Shown here: one piece after another, positions 5,835 through 12,664 of the stretch | Numbering within the stretch: the first letter of the stretch is position 1 | Layout: each line of letters opens with the position of its first letter | NCBI GenBank assembly: GCA_029974875.1 | Contig: JARKQP010000309.1 | Coordinates: forward strand, 1-15,407 | DNA length: 15,407 nt | Source: Mobilitalea sp. | GTDB lineage: Bacteria > Bacillota_A > Clostridia > Lachnospirales > Lachnospiraceae | Direction: 5' to 3' | The notes under the pieces: model-generated | What the model saw: the letters and a program-made list of their open reading frames with translations, nothing else | What the model was told of the DNA's origin: nothing | Databases searched by the model: none | Made by a program: the position numbers and the translations under genes

Positions 5835-8225
5835 ATGCTGGATGTTATAAAAAGACCGGATAACAGAATCCTAAAGGTAACCCGGATTAAGGATGCACTG
5901 GTTCTATATTCAGAAAATGCGATGCTGAAGCTTGAGCCGAAAACACCGGAGATTGTCCGTGTCGTCCATACCCTGAGGGATACCTTTTCTGACGCGGAAA
6001 AGCCGGGAGTTATTTTCCGGGAAAGCTTTTCGGATTGGACTTATGAAGAGACAGAAGACCAAATCAGGCTATCTACAAAAAAGCTGAATTTAATTATAGA
6101 TAGAGCCAGGGCGTCCATACGCTATTATGATTGTGGGAATAACCTGCTTTTGGCGGAACGGAAATTTGAAAGCAGGATCTTAGAAGAATTTGATTCCTAC
6201 CGGACCGTTGTAGATGAAAATACAAAGATAGAGCGCATCGTGACCCCGGACGGAATCAAGGAAGTAGTAAAGGATGCGGCAAAGGTATTTGACCAGAAGC
6301 TGTATAAAACAAGATTGCATCTGGACTGGCAGGAGGATGAGGCCATATACGGTCTGGGGCAGCAGGAGGAGGGGTATCTTAACCTGCGCGGAACCACCCA
6401 GTATCTTCATCAGGCAAACCTAAAGATTGCAATTCCCCTTCTGGTATCAAGCCTGGGATATGGAATTCTGGTAGATACCTATAGCCCGATGATTTTTAAT
6501 GATACCAGATATGGCTCCTATCTATACACGGAGGCAGACTATGAAATGGATCATTATTTCATCCAGGGCGGCTCCCTGGACGGTGTTATCCATGGGTACC
6601 GGTTACTTACCGGGAAAGCTGCCATGCTCCCCAAATGGGCCTTCGGGTTTATGCAGTCACAGGAGAGGTATGAGACTGCACAGGAGATTTGCGATATTGT
6701 TCAGGAATATAGGAACAGAAGGATAGGACTTGACTGTATTGTACTTGACTGGTGGTCCTGGGAGGGCGAGCTGTGGGGGCAGAAAACCTTTGACAGAGAA
6801 CGTTTTCCAGATCCTGCCGCAATGATGGAACAGCTCCACGAAAACCATGCAAACCTTATGATATCTGTTTGGCCTAATATGAGTAAGGACAGCGATAATT
6901 ATAAGGAATTTGCGGAGCAGAAGCTGTTACTCCAGGGCAGCAGTATTTATGACCCTTACAGGGAGGAAGGCAGAAAGCTATATTGGAAGCAGGCAGAGGA
7001 AGGCTTGTTCTGCCACGGGCTGGACGCCTGGTGGTGTGATTCCAGTGAACCCTTTACGCCGGAATGGAATCATAATGTTAAGCCGGAGCCAAATACCATG
7101 TATCAGGAGTTTTATGACACCTGCAGCCAGTATATACCGGCACAGCTGACCAACTCCTACGGCCTTTACCATGCAAGGGCAATCTATGAGGGGCAGAGGA
7201 ATTCAACCCAGGAGAAGAGGGTCATTAATCTGACCCGTAACGGATATACAGGGCAGCAGCGCTATGGTGCGATCCTATGGTCCGGAGATATTGCTGCCAG
7301 CTGGGATACCCTTAAGCAGCAGATAGCTTCCGGCCTGAATTTCTGTGCCAGCGGTATACCCTACTGGACGCTGGATATCGGAGCCTTTTTTGTGAAAAAG
7401 GGTATTCAATGGTTCTGGAATGGTGAGTATGAAAAGGGTTATGAAGATCCTGCCTATGGTGAGCTATTTACCCGTTGGTTCCAATATGGATGCTTTCTTC
7501 CAATCTTCCGGAGCCATGGTACGGATTTTAGGAGAGAGCTGTGGAAGTTTGAAGAAGCGGGAGAAGCAGGGGCAATGTTTTATGAGGCCTTGGTGAAAGC
7601 GAACCGGCTCCGGTATCAGCTGATACCATACATCTATTCAACAGCAGCAAGGGTTTGGAAGGATGATGCGACAATGCTCCGCATGCTGGCCTTTGACTAT
7701 GCGAAGGATAAGAAAGCCAGAAACATTGATGACCAGTATTTGTTTGGCCATAACCTGATGGTTTGCCCGGTAACGACGCCGATGTATTATGAAAAGGACA
7801 AAAAAGACGCTCCTTTGCTGGATCAGGCAAAGACAAGAGACGTTTATCTTCCGGAAGGAAACGGCTGGTATGACTATTGGACTAACCAGTATTATGAGGG
7901 TGGACAGACAATACAGGCAGACGCTCCTATTGATAAAATACCGCTATATGTCAAGGAAGGGAGCATATTACCGACAACACAGGTAATGCAATATGTGGAC
8001 GAGATACCGGAGGCTCCGGTCCTTCTTAAGGTTTATTGTGGTAAGGATGCAGAATTTGAACTCTATGAGGATGCGGGCAACGGCTATGGCTACGAAGAGG
8101 GCGAATATGCCATAACAAATATAAGCTGGCTGGAGCAGGAACAGCGGTTGGTGATTGATGATCCATGTGGAAGCTTTCCGGGTATGATACAGCGTAGTTA
8201 TGAGATTATAAAAATTACAAAATAA
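5835..8225 (+). CDS. GH31 family alpha-glycosidase (alpha-xylosidase/alpha-glucosidase type)
   Basis: The 796-residue enzyme has no signal peptide and should act in the cytoplasm, releasing alpha-linked xylose or glucose from the non-reducing end of imported oligosaccharides. The order is an N-terminal beta-sandwich (residues 1 to about 250, with AIYGLGQQEEGYLNLRG), then the TIM barrel with QSQERYETAQEI and IGLDCIVLDWWSW. The catalytic nucleophile is Asp402 in WWCDSSEP and the acid/base is Asp485 in WSGDIAASWDTL. RSHGTDFRRE follows, then C-terminal beta domains including a DUF5110-like segment (VYCGKDAEFELYEDAGNGY). Length is typical for the family. AGGAG at 5825-5829 supports the ATG. The overall look is closer to alpha-xylosidases than to maltase-type enzymes, but substrate is not proven. 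Its location after fucU makes a fucose-containing oligosaccharide such as fucosylated xyloglucan a reasonable guess. Confidence 0.93.
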   Translation: MLDVIKRPDNRILKVTRIKDALVLYSENAMLKLEPKTPEIVRVVHTLRDTFSDAEKPGVIFRESFSDWTYEETEDQIRLSTKKLNLIIDRARASIRYYDCGNNLLLAERKFESRILEEFDSYRTVVDENTKIERIVTPDGIKEVVKDAAKVFDQKLYKTRLHLDWQEDEAIYGLGQQEEGYLNLRGTTQYLHQANLKIAIPLLVSSLGYGILVDTYSPMIFNDTRYGSYLYTEADYEMDHYFIQGGSLDGVIHGYRLLTGKAAMLPKWAFGFMQSQERYETAQEICDIVQEYRNRRIGLDCIVLDWWSWEGELWGQKTFDRERFPDPAAMMEQLHENHANLMISVWPNMSKDSDNYKEFAEQKLLLQGSSIYDPYREEGRKLYWKQAEEGLFCHGLDAWWCDSSEPFTPEWNHNVKPEPNTMYQEFYDTCSQYIPAQLTNSYGLYHARAIYEGQRNSTQEKRVINLTRNGYTGQQRYGAILWSGDIAASWDTLKQQIASGLNFCASGIPYWTLDIGAFFVKKGIQWFWNGEYEKGYEDPAYGELFTRWFQYGCFLPIFRSHGTDFRRELWKFEEAGEAGAMFYEALVKANRLRYQLIPYIYSTAARVWKDDATMLRMLAFDYAKDKKARNIDDQYLFGHNLMVCPVTTPMYYEKDKKDAPLLDQAKTRDVYLPEGNGWYDYWTNQYYEGGQTIQADAPIDKIPLYVKEGSILPTTQVMQYVDEIPEAPVLLKVYCGKDAEFELYEDAGNGYGYEEGEYAITNISWLEQEQRLVIDDPCGSFPGMIQRSYEIIKITK

Positions 8226-8339
8226 CCCCAGTGTGCAGACTTTAATTGAATAACAGATATTTAGCCAGGCCGGTTGTTGGAACTGTTTCATGGCTCCTAT
8301 ATTCTATGGAAGCACCGGTAGATATTAATATAGTTGAAC

Positions 8340-8485
8340 GTAACAGAAATTAATCAAGTAGCAGAATACTAATCAAGTAGCAGAATATTAATCAAGTGGC
8401 AGAAATTAATCAAGTGGCAGAAATTAATTAAGCAGCAGAAATTAATCAAGCAGCAGAAATTAATCGAGTAGCAGAAATTAATCAA
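8340..8485. repeat. 18/19-nt tandem repeat array, 8 copies
   Basis: Eight head-to-tail units follow the pattern GTAGCAGAAATTAATCAA. Units 1 and 4-8 are 18 nt; units 2 and 3 (8358-8395) carry one extra base (GAATAYTAATCAA). The last unit touches the Shine-Dalgarno of the downstream gene at 8486. The GTAGC(R)GAA start of the unit resembles the GTAGCGGAA of the 17-nt array at 5535-5772. A weak promoter candidate, TTGGAA (8277-8282) and TATTCT (8300-8305) with a 17-nt spacer, would put the array inside the leader. Confidence 0.9.
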
Positions 8486-8490
8486 GGAGG
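8486..8490 (+). promoter_or_regulatory. Ribosome binding site abutting the repeat array
   Basis: GGAGG sits directly after the last 18-nt repeat and 6 nt before ATG 8497. The bases from 8490 onward (GTAACAGATGTTATATAA) match the first repeat unit at 13 of 18 positions, so the start codon may lie in a decayed ninth unit. Confidence 0.75.
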
Positions 8491-8496
8491 TAACAG

Positions 8497-9642
8497 ATGT
8501 TATATAAGGAAAATTGGGAAGAAACAAAGCAAAAATGGGAGAGCTATTGGAAGAGGCAGAACACAGGAAGACCGCTGATGTGCGTCTGGGCCACGAAGGA
8601 AGAGGCACGTGACCTTGCCCGTGAAGAAGAGCTGAAGCCAAAGGACATGTACGATAAATATCAGGATGCAGAAAGAATTGTGGAGCGTTTCCGTTATTTC
8701 TGCGAAACCCACGAATTCATGGGAGAAAGCTTCCCTAATGTAAGCCTTGATTTTGGCCCCGGCTCCATGGCAGGATATTTAGGCAGTGAGATTGTCTTCA
8801 ATGAAGATACGGTATGGTTTGAGGAGTTCGTCGAGGACTGGCTGGATTATAAAGACCTGGAATTTGATCCGGATAACAAATGGTTTAAGCAGCATGTAGA
8901 GCTGTTCAAAAGAGTAAAGGAGCTTGCAGGGGACGACTTCTTAATCGGTATCCCGGATATTATGGAGAACATTGACGTTCTGGCTTCCATGAGGGGCGCG
9001 CAGAATACGATTTTTGACATGATCGATGAACCGGAGGAGATAAGCCGCCGCATTGAACAGGTCACCAGCCTCTATCAGAAATACTATGATACCTTCTATG
9101 ATATCGTAAAGGATGAAAACGGCGCCAGCTGTTATACTGTATTCCAAATCTGGGGACCGGGAAAAACCGTGAAGCTGCAATGTGATTTCTCAGCGATGAT
9201 GTCACCGGATAACTTCCATGAGTTTATTAAGGAATCCTTAAGAAAGCAGGCAGAGGGGCTGGATCATATCATTTATCATTTGGATGGTCCGGATGCAATT
9301 AAGCATATGGATGCCTTAATGGAAGTAGAGGCAATTGATGCACTTCAGTGGACTAGCGGTGATCATGGTCCGGACGGCACCATTGAGGAATGGTACCAAA
9401 TCTATGACAAGGCAGTGGCAGCAGGAAAAGGCCTCTGGGTAAAGGTATACACCGGCGAGGTTGAAGAATGGATAGAACGCCTTGATAAGCTCATCGCAAG
9501 ATACGGAACCAATGCACTGTTCTTATACTTTAATCCAATGTCAATGGAACAGGCAACGAAACTGATGGATTATGCAGAGAAAAACTGGTGTGATATCGAA
9601 GGAAGCTATGTAAGGGAATTAAAAGCAAAAGGCCTTTTATAA
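8497..9642 (+). CDS. URO-D/MtaA-fold protein (uroporphyrinogen decarboxylase-like)
   Basis: The 381-residue cytoplasmic protein looks like the uroporphyrinogen decarboxylase superfamily, which includes haem-pathway HemE and the corrinoid-linked methyltransferases MtaA and CmuA. Supporting segments are the N-terminal helix WEETKQKWESYWKRQNTGRP, the FGPGSMAGYLG block, QIWGPGKTVKLQCDFSAMMS, the IIYHLDGPDAIKHM strand and the C-terminal TGEVEEWIERLDKLIARYG region. The zinc-binding HxC motif of MtaA-type enzymes (usually HICG) appears here as His261-Leu-Asp263-Gly, so the Cys ligand is missing. No corrinoid protein or methyltransferase partner is near. A true HemE role is unlikely in this setting. 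Homologues of this kind do occur in sugar-utilisation loci of Clostridia (from memory), but their reaction is not something I can name. Confidence 0.8.
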   Translation: MLYKENWEETKQKWESYWKRQNTGRPLMCVWATKEEARDLAREEELKPKDMYDKYQDAERIVERFRYFCETHEFMGESFPNVSLDFGPGSMAGYLGSEIVFNEDTVWFEEFVEDWLDYKDLEFDPDNKWFKQHVELFKRVKELAGDDFLIGIPDIMENIDVLASMRGAQNTIFDMIDEPEEISRRIEQVTSLYQKYYDTFYDIVKDENGASCYTVFQIWGPGKTVKLQCDFSAMMSPDNFHEFIKESLRKQAEGLDHIIYHLDGPDAIKHMDALMEVEAIDALQWTSGDHGPDGTIEEWYQIYDKAVAAGKGLWVKVYTGEVEEWIERLDKLIARYGTNALFLYFNPMSMEQATKLMDYAEKNWCDIEGSYVRELKAKGLL

Positions 9643-9696
9643 TACCATCTGTGTTCTTATATGCGCAATGAAGAGTGCGGATATGAAAGGATGGTA
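9643..9696 (+). terminator. Nested hairpin after the URO-D-like gene
   Basis: Outer arms TACCATC (9643-9649) and GATGGTA (9690-9696) enclose an inner stem ATATGCGCA (9659-9667) with TGCGGATAT (9676-9684), which has one mismatch. The structure begins at the stop codon. No T-run follows, so termination by it alone is doubtful. Confidence 0.35.
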
Positions 9697-9739
9697 AAGT
9701 ACAAGGTCAGACTATCAAAAGAGAAAAACATCAAAAATC

Positions 9740-9762
9740 AGGGGCTGCATATTACAGCCCCT
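9740..9762 (-). terminator. Intrinsic terminator of the two-component operon
   Basis: An 8-bp stem, AGGGGCTG (9740-9747) with CAGCCCCT (9755-9762), has a 7-nt loop. Read on the minus strand, the stem is followed by GATTTTTGATGTTTTT, a good T-rich tail, about 140 nt after the response regulator stop. On the plus strand the tail TAAAAC is weak, but the stem may also stop the URO-D-like transcript. Confidence 0.75.
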
Positions 9763-9841
9763 AAAACTATATTCCAACGATTACAATTAAACACATTTTT
9801 GATTAAATTAGAAACACTGTACCTCAGTAAATCAGTGGTAA

Positions 9842-9892
9842 CACAACCTAAATCCTATTCACACAAACTCTCACAACCCAAAGCCTATCCAC
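9842..9892. repeat. Two-copy direct repeat, 30-nt period
   Basis: The 21-nt copies at 9842-9862 and 9872-9892 both begin CACAACC and end CTATTCAC or CTATCCAC, with three mismatches between them. They lie just beyond the stop codon of the response regulator, in its 3' untranslated region. Confidence 0.6.
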
Positions 9893-9898
9893 GGCATC

Positions 9899-10648
9899 TT
9901 ATACCCGCTCCTTATACTCCAACGGGCTAAGCCCAGTCTGCTTCTTAAAAATCCTACTAAAATACCCCTGGTCATTATACCCAATACTCTCCCCGATCTG
10001 CCTAACCGTCAAATCCGGATGGTGGGACAGCAGATACTGGGCTCTTTGAATACGGAGGGAAATCAAGTATTTAGAGGGGCTGCAGTTATAGTAGCTATAG
10101 AAAATCTTCGTCAGATACCCCGGACTATAATTCATATTATTTGCAATCAGGTTAAAGTTAACCTCCTGGTTATAATTCTGGATCAGATAATCCTTCAAAA
10201 GGGAAGCTATCTGACCGGGAGTGCCATAAGCCGTAGAAGAATTAAAGATATCATTAAAAGAGCTCTGCGCAAGCTCATATTTGGTCTTAAGCTTTAAAAG
10301 GGCATCCCTTAATTCATCAGGATCAATAGGCTTTAGCAGGTATTCGCTGACCTGGAGATGGATAGCGCTCTTTGCATACTCGAAATCAGAATAGCCGCTG
10401 GTAATGATAAAGTCCATGGATGGATACTTCTCCCGGATTTTTTTAAGCAGGGAAATGCCGTCCATCTCAGGCATGCGGATATCCGTAATAACCAGGTCCG
10501 GTGAAAGCTCCTTCACCAGTGCATATGCCTGTAAGCCGGTCTGGGCTTCGCCGATTACCTTAAAGTTAACATTCAGGCCTTCGATTTTTTTCACCAGTCC
10601 ATGGAGTAATAATTCCTCATCCTCTGCAACGATAGCAGTATATTTCAT
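9899..10648 (-). CDS. Two-component response regulator, receiver plus AraC-type output (YesN-like)
   Basis: The 249-residue DNA-binding regulator is activated by the adjacent kinase. The receiver (residues 1 to about 120) has the acidic pair in AEDEE (Glu9-Asp10), phospho-acceptor Asp56 in ITDIRMPEMDG, Thr83 and Lys106 in LLKPID. A short linker follows, then an AraC-type two-HTH domain, NFNLIANNMNYSPGYLTKIF (about 164-183) and TVRQIGESIGYNDQGYFSRI (about 214-233), ending in the classic TGLSPLEYKER. Many YesN proteins are near 500 residues with a large middle domain; this one is the short form. Its ATG overlaps the kinase stop codon (ATGA, 10645-10648), with a GGAG inside the kinase gene, which indicates translational coupling. 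It probably activates the divergent sugar transporter operon. Confidence 0.95.
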   Translation of the reverse strand: MKYTAIVAEDEELLLHGLVKKIEGLNVNFKVIGEAQTGLQAYALVKELSPDLVITDIRMPEMDGISLLKKIREKYPSMDFIITSGYSDFEYAKSAIHLQVSEYLLKPIDPDELRDALLKLKTKYELAQSSFNDIFNSSTAYGTPGQIASLLKDYLIQNYNQEVNFNLIANNMNYSPGYLTKIFYSYYNCSPSKYLISLRIQRAQYLLSHHPDLTVRQIGESIGYNDQGYFSRIFKKQTGLSPLEYKERV

Positions 10649-12465
10649 AGCTCTTGTTTCTCCTCTCTTTGCAATGATATCCTTTGGCCGATGGAAACGA
10701 TGCCGTGACCCTCCGGTGTATTGCCATAGTTAAATATCATGGTATCCTGGCAGAAAATCCTCCAGCGCAGGTATACATTAATGATTCCAAGCCCGTTAAT
10801 CTGCATTTCCGGCATTCCGGGATTTGCATCCACTTCCTTAATCCGTTTTGCGATGGTCTGTATCGCCTCCTTTGTAAAGCCTGAACCGGAATCAACGACA
10901 TCAACCTGCCAGTGGGTGTCATAAACCCGCCCCGTTATGGAGAGATTCCAAGGGGGAGCGCAGGTGGTTCCGTATTTGATGGCATTTTCCACGAGGGGCT
11001 GGATGATCAGCTTGGGTACTGCCAGGTCAAGAAGGATATCATCAACATCTATGGAATAGCTTAAGCTGGATTGGTAGCGTACCTTCATACAATAGAGATA
11101 TTTCTGCACATAGTCAAGCTCGGAGCGGATGCAGACATTGGTCTGGCAGGTATCCGTGATATAGCGCATCATGGTGGAAAGATTCCGGCAGACCATGATT
11201 ACTTCCTTTGACTGGTCATTTTCCGCAAGGAGGATAATGCTATAGAGTGTATTATAGTAAAAATGCGGGTTTACCTGTGACTGAAGGGCAAGAGTGCGCG
11301 ATTTTAATTCCTGCTGCCTGGAATCAATCAACTCATTCATGGAAACCTTCAGCTTTTCACTCATATGCTGGAACGCCGTGTACAGCTCATAAAGCTCGAT
11401 GTAGGGCATGGGATAATCCGTAGCATGCTCCTTGCCCAGGGTGTCGATCTCTATACGCTGTACAATGTGCTTCAGATGCTTGACCGGCTTTGTCAGGCTC
11501 CTGGATAAATAATAGGACACCACCAGGGAGGCAGCCAGCAGGCCGAGGGTAAATAAAAGTAAAATATTCAGCAGCCGGTTAACGGGCTTTAGGATATAGT
11601 CCTCCGGCTGTACAGTGACATAGGTCCAGTCGGTGTAGGAGGAATGGCTGTAGGCGAGATATTCCTTTTTTCCGGTAACCTCGTTGACAATATCCCTGGT
11701 TCCCCCATTCCCTTTGGTAAAGGAGTAGTAGTGGAACATGTTGTCCTGCTCCTCCTTGGATAAGCCGTAGGGATAAATTAAGGAATTATCCGGGCCATAG
11801 ATATAAATCCTGGCAGGGTCGTCAGCGGTCCTATCATAATGTGTAATTGTCTTAAAGATACTTTTGCAGCGTTTCACAGTTTCAACGGCTCCCACTACCG
11901 TACCAAACTGGTTTTCAAAGGTCCGGTAAAGGGAGATATAGTAGTCCGAATATTTATAGGAGGTTGATAGGGCGGAGGAGTTATAGGCATTGCTGATTAA
12001 TTTCTTGCCCTCCAGCGCAAGTACCTCCTCCAGCCAGGGGAGGGAAGTAAGATCAATTTGATCCGGCTTATTGGTGTTGGTTTTTATGCCCACCTTTAAT
12101 ACATTGCCGCCCAGGTCGTACAGATAGATCTGGTCCACCTTAATATCTGCCCCATTAATTGTTACAAAAAGACTTGCCAGGCTTTTCAGGGAATCCCGGG
12201 ATGTGTCCAAATGGAAAGAAGAATCCAGCTTTTCCTTTACCAGGCTGCTGTAGTTGATATTGATGGATACGGCGTCCATATCCCCGATGACGGCATCAAT
12301 CTGGTCCTCGAAGGAGGTGTTTAGCGTGGAGAGGGAATCCAGCCCCCTGGTAATCAGCTGTGCCGATACATATTTATAAAAAAAGATACTGAAGGAAAAT
12401 AGGATCAGTACTACCAGTACAAAATATGCAAAAAAGAATTTCGTTTGAAGTTTATGATATCTCAT
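10645..12465 (-). CDS. Sensor histidine kinase (YesM-like, LytS/His_kinase family)
   Basis: The 606-residue membrane kinase has TM1 at about 11-31, an extracellular sensor of some 260 residues (probably Cache-like, with the DQIYLYD and YIYGPDNSLIYP strands), TM2 at about 297-319 and a HAMP linker at about 320-373. A His_kinase domain follows with phospho-acceptor His401 in QSQVNPHFYYNTLYSI. The HATPase domain has Asn494 in PLVENAIKYG, DSGSGF (525-530) and NGLGIINV (557-564). The frame is open 138 codons further upstream, but that stretch crosses a strong promoter (12500-12528) and the start of the divergent gene, so the ATG at 12465 before MRYHKLQTKF was chosen; its ribosome site is mediocre (AGGAAAGG, 14 nt away). 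It likely senses an extracellular sugar, directly or through the binding protein encoded divergently. Confidence 0.94.
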   Translation of the reverse strand: MRYHKLQTKFFFAYFVLVVLILFSFSIFFYKYVSAQLITRGLDSLSTLNTSFEDQIDAVIGDMDAVSININYSSLVKEKLDSSFHLDTSRDSLKSLASLFVTINGADIKVDQIYLYDLGGNVLKVGIKTNTNKPDQIDLTSLPWLEEVLALEGKKLISNAYNSSALSTSYKYSDYYISLYRTFENQFGTVVGAVETVKRCKSIFKTITHYDRTADDPARIYIYGPDNSLIYPYGLSKEEQDNMFHYYSFTKGNGGTRDIVNEVTGKKEYLAYSHSSYTDWTYVTVQPEDYILKPVNRLLNILLLFTLGLLAASLVVSYYLSRSLTKPVKHLKHIVQRIEIDTLGKEHATDYPMPYIELYELYTAFQHMSEKLKVSMNELIDSRQQELKSRTLALQSQVNPHFYYNTLYSIILLAENDQSKEVIMVCRNLSTMMRYITDTCQTNVCIRSELDYVQKYLYCMKVRYQSSLSYSIDVDDILLDLAVPKLIIQPLVENAIKYGTTCAPPWNLSITGRVYDTHWQVDVVDSGSGFTKEAIQTIAKRIKEVDANPGMPEMQINGLGIINVYLRWRIFCQDTMIFNYGNTPEGHGIVSIGQRISLQREEKQEL

Positions 12466-12499
12466 ATGCCAAGAGCTCGCCTTTCCTAAGGATATTGAC

Positions 12500-12528
12500 A
12501 TTATAACATTTGAACAATAAAAGTACAA
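12500..12528 (-). promoter_or_regulatory. Sigma-A promoter of the kinase/regulator operon
   Basis: On the minus strand, TTGTAC (complement of 12523-12528) and a perfect TATAAT (complement of 12500-12505) are separated by exactly 17 nt. Transcription would start near 12493, 28 nt before the kinase ATG. This excludes the longer N-terminal kinase reading. Confidence 0.75.
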
Positions 12529-12599
12529 ATGAATATGGGGAAGTGTAAAGATAGTCCAAAAAGTTAACGAAAAAGTGCATAGCTGAGCTGTCGGGGGTC

Positions 12600-12608
12600 T
12601 GCTATAAT
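12600..12608 (+). promoter_or_regulatory. Extended -10 promoter of the sugar ABC operon
   Basis: TGCTATAAT is a perfect TGN extended -10 element without a recognisable -35, a pattern common at activator-dependent promoters. Transcription would start near 12615, about 50 nt before the binding-protein ATG. It lies about 70 nt from the divergent kinase promoter, so the response regulator could act on both from the shared 199-nt gap. Confidence 0.6.
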
Positions 12609-12664
12609 TCAGTGTGTAAACAAAAGGTCTCGGTAAAACAAGACAAATATAAGGGAGGGTTATA

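Noticed and set aside
8369..8641. Minus-strand frame with INFCHLINFC-type repeats
   Set aside because: It is a translation of the 18-nt repeat antisense to the start of the URO-D-like gene.
9661..9930. 89-codon plus-strand open frame after the URO-D-like gene
   Set aside because: It runs through a terminator stem and the antisense of the response regulator end, has no ribosome site and shows no recognisable domain.
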